DNA of 64,000 nt from Vibrio barjaei (GTDB lineage: Bacteria; Pseudomonadota; Gammaproteobacteria; Enterobacterales; Vibrionaceae): the NCBI RefSeq assembly GCF_001639065.2, contig NZ_LQXO02000029.1, positions 1 through 64,000 of the forward strand, in the 5' to 3' direction. The notes beneath the pieces were generated by a model. The model did not search any database. It was given only the letters and a program-made list of their open reading frames with translations, and had not been told where the DNA came from. The translations under genes and the position numbers were made by a program. This document shows positions 62,687 through 64,000 of the stretch, piece after piece. Position 1 is the stretch's first letter. Each line of letters starts with the position of its first letter.

Positions 62687-64000
62687 CTATTGGCTTTGGC
62701 TATGTGCCGCTTTTTTCTTTGTTAGTTCTAGTAATACTGGTAGTAAAACCAAACTAAATACCAAGATGCAGCTAAGTGCGATGGTTAGCACTAAGCCAAT
62801 AGAGTGCATTCCTCTATGTTCTGCGACGATTAGTGCTCCAAAAGTGGCGAGTGTCGTTAGGCAACTAATCAAGGACGCTTTAGGTGTAGAGGTTTTAAAG
62901 AAAGCCTCAATGTTTCTAACTGCTCTAAAACGCTTAACGATGTGAATACCATTATCGACCCCCAAGCCAAATATCAAAGGGATAACAATAATATTGGCCA
63001 TGTTCATTGAAAGATTAAACCAATGCATCATGCCTAAAGTGGTAATTGAAGCTAAGCCAAGCGGAATAAAGATCAAAATAACATCACGCTTCTTGTCTAC
63101 TGTCCAAATCAAAATGAGCGCAATACCAAATACCGACATCAAGATGGCGGCTTGAAACGCTTGGACAATAATACTTCCAACTTCTTGCTCTGCTACTGCA
63201 CGCCCCGTTGCATTAGAAGCGATTTTTTTCACTTGAGAGATAAACTGTTCCAATTCATAAACATTTGTCATATCTCCCTTTGGAGTAACGGCAACCAGCC
63301 ACTCGCCGTTATTACTAACGTAGCGTTGCTGTAGTGCTCTTGGTAAATCACTGACTAACGGAGCGACTAGCTTAGTTTCCGAGTTATTAACAAGCAATGA
63401 AAGGTTCTCAAACAGGTTCCTTGTCACTTTCTGGGTATCAATATCGGTAGGCAATTTCTCAGCGTCGACCCAATGTTTTGACAATGCAGACCGTCTAAAT
63501 TCGGCATAATCCATTGGTTCGTCGGCTGACTGGGTATTGATCGCATTGTTTAGTTGTGAGTATCGCTGTTCGATTTTATTAGGTAGAAAATCACTCGCTA
63601 TTGTTACATCTTGAACGCTCGTCTGACTCAATAGCCTTTTTTTCCACTGCTCAGCTTCTTGTTGATCCTTTGCTGTTGCATACAATTGATAACTTGAACC
63701 AAGGCCATATTGCTGAAGTGCATTTAAGCCCGCCACCGACTCAGAGTTAGGGTTTTTAAGAACCAATGTCGAGAAATCGAATTTAAACTGTGTTGCGCCA
63801 TACCCCATAACAACCGCGAGAAGGCAGGAGGCGACCACTACCCGCTTTTTATTCTCATTTAGTTTTTGTCCAAACCATACAAATCGGTGAGTATCCACTT
63901 GATGCTTCACTGTTGGATACCCAAACAAAGTGAAGAACAACGGTATAACGATAAAGGTGGCGGCCAAACCTAAAATCATACCCAAAGCAGATATAATGCC
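62687..64000 (-). CDS. RND/MMPL-family transporter, C-terminal part (runs off the window)
   Basis: The frame stays open to base 64000, so about 438 residues of the C-terminal part are visible. It starts inside a membrane segment (GIISALGMILGLAATFIVI), then comes a periplasmic domain (about residues 60-260 of the visible part) and a block of five to six membrane segments ending in a Lys/His-rich tail. The region GVDNGIHIVKRFR near 345-357 has the Asp typical of RND proton relays in MMPL/predicted exporters. The substrate is unknown; hopanoid and lipid exporters share the layout. The start at 63985 in a short reading is only an internal TTG. Confidence 0.83.
   Translation of the reverse strand, partial: GIISALGMILGLAATFIVIPLFFTLFGYPTVKHQVDTHRFVWFGQKLNENKKRVVVASCLLAVVMGYGATQFKFDFSTLVLKNPNSESVAGLNALQQYGLGSSYQLYATAKDQQEAEQWKKRLLSQTSVQDVTIASDFLPNKIEQRYSQLNNAINTQSADEPMDYAEFRRSALSKHWVDAEKLPTDIDTQKVTRNLFENLSLLVNNSETKLVAPLVSDLPRALQQRYVSNNGEWLVAVTPKGDMTNVYELEQFISQVKKIASNATGRAVAEQEVGSIIVQAFQAAILMSVFGIALILIWTVDKKRDVILIFIPLGLASITTLGMMHWFNLSMNMANIIVIPLIFGLGVDNGIHIVKRFRAVRNIEAFFKTSTPKASLISCLTTLATFGALIVAEHRGMHSIGLVLTIALSCILVFSLVLLPVLLELTKKKAAHSQSQ

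Noticed and set aside
1..64000. CRISPR arrays, insertion sequences, integron sites or prophage genes
   Set aside because: No regularly spaced repeats, transposase-, integrase- or phage-like products were seen; all long frames fit chromosomal genes.

Overview
The window reads as chromosomal DNA of a Vibrio-type gammaproteobacterium. The evidence is the gene order varA/uvrY-uvrC-pgsA-tRNA, a torECA operon, EfpL next to a DUF440 dsDNA mimic, and above all a syp-type (symbiosis/biofilm polysaccharide) locus with sigma-54 promoters. The species cannot be named from sequence alone. No insertion sequence, integron, phage gene, CRISPR array or rRNA was seen; the region looks like stable backbone with two envelope-modification islands.

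Layout. 1-3.6 kb (minus): partial tRNA-Gly, tRNA-Cys with its own stringent-type promoter, pgsA, uvrC, uvrY. 4.0-9.4 kb: DNA polymerase II, a nucleotidyltransferase-like protein, efpL-yciU, a PAP2 phosphatase and a DUF2750 protein. 9.4-11.8 kb: Mn-dependent pyrophosphatase, divergent from a predicted heavy-metal/Mn transporter whose promoter overlaps two Fur-like palindromes. 11.8-17.6 kb (minus): an isolated GH36 alpha-galactosidase and the torE-torC-torA TMAO respiration operon. 18-20.1 kb: an orphan FetB-type permease, an inverted pair of perfect DnaA boxes, an unrecognised 48-aa ORF and FocA. 20.4-33.2 kb: mixed housekeeping genes (coiled-coil lipoprotein, TIGR02647 protein, PACE exporter with divergent LysR regulator, epimerase, tdk, cysS, ppiB-lpxH, EAL-HDOD protein, YchJ, DUF4250, membrane protein, YgiQ).

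33.3-49.4 kb (plus) is the syp-type exopolysaccharide locus: STAS regulator, OmpA lipoprotein, outer-membrane export protein with six SLBB modules, a degenerate BY-kinase-like protein, the sigma-54 activator SypG, glycosyltransferases, an O-antigen ligase/polymerase, an acetyltransferase, a Wzz-like protein and an initiating sugar transferase. Sigma-54 -24/-12 elements precede sypA, sypI and sypP, with a weaker one before sypM. Similar TTCTCA-type elements lie 61-74 bp upstream of them, suggesting one SypG regulon. No sypE, sypF or flippase gene lies in the locus. 49.4-57.0 kb (minus) is a full arnBCADTEF operon (aminoarabinose addition to lipid A), convergent with syp through a shared terminator.

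57.4-64 kb: a PLP-dependent D-cysteine desulfhydrase/ACC deaminase homologue, a Sel1-repeat protein, a dCMP deaminase, a DUF4397 lipoprotein, a predicted outer-membrane barrel and the 3' part of an RND/MMPL transporter cut by the window edge. Where the longest frame lacked a ribosome site or family-typical N-terminus, I moved the start and said so.
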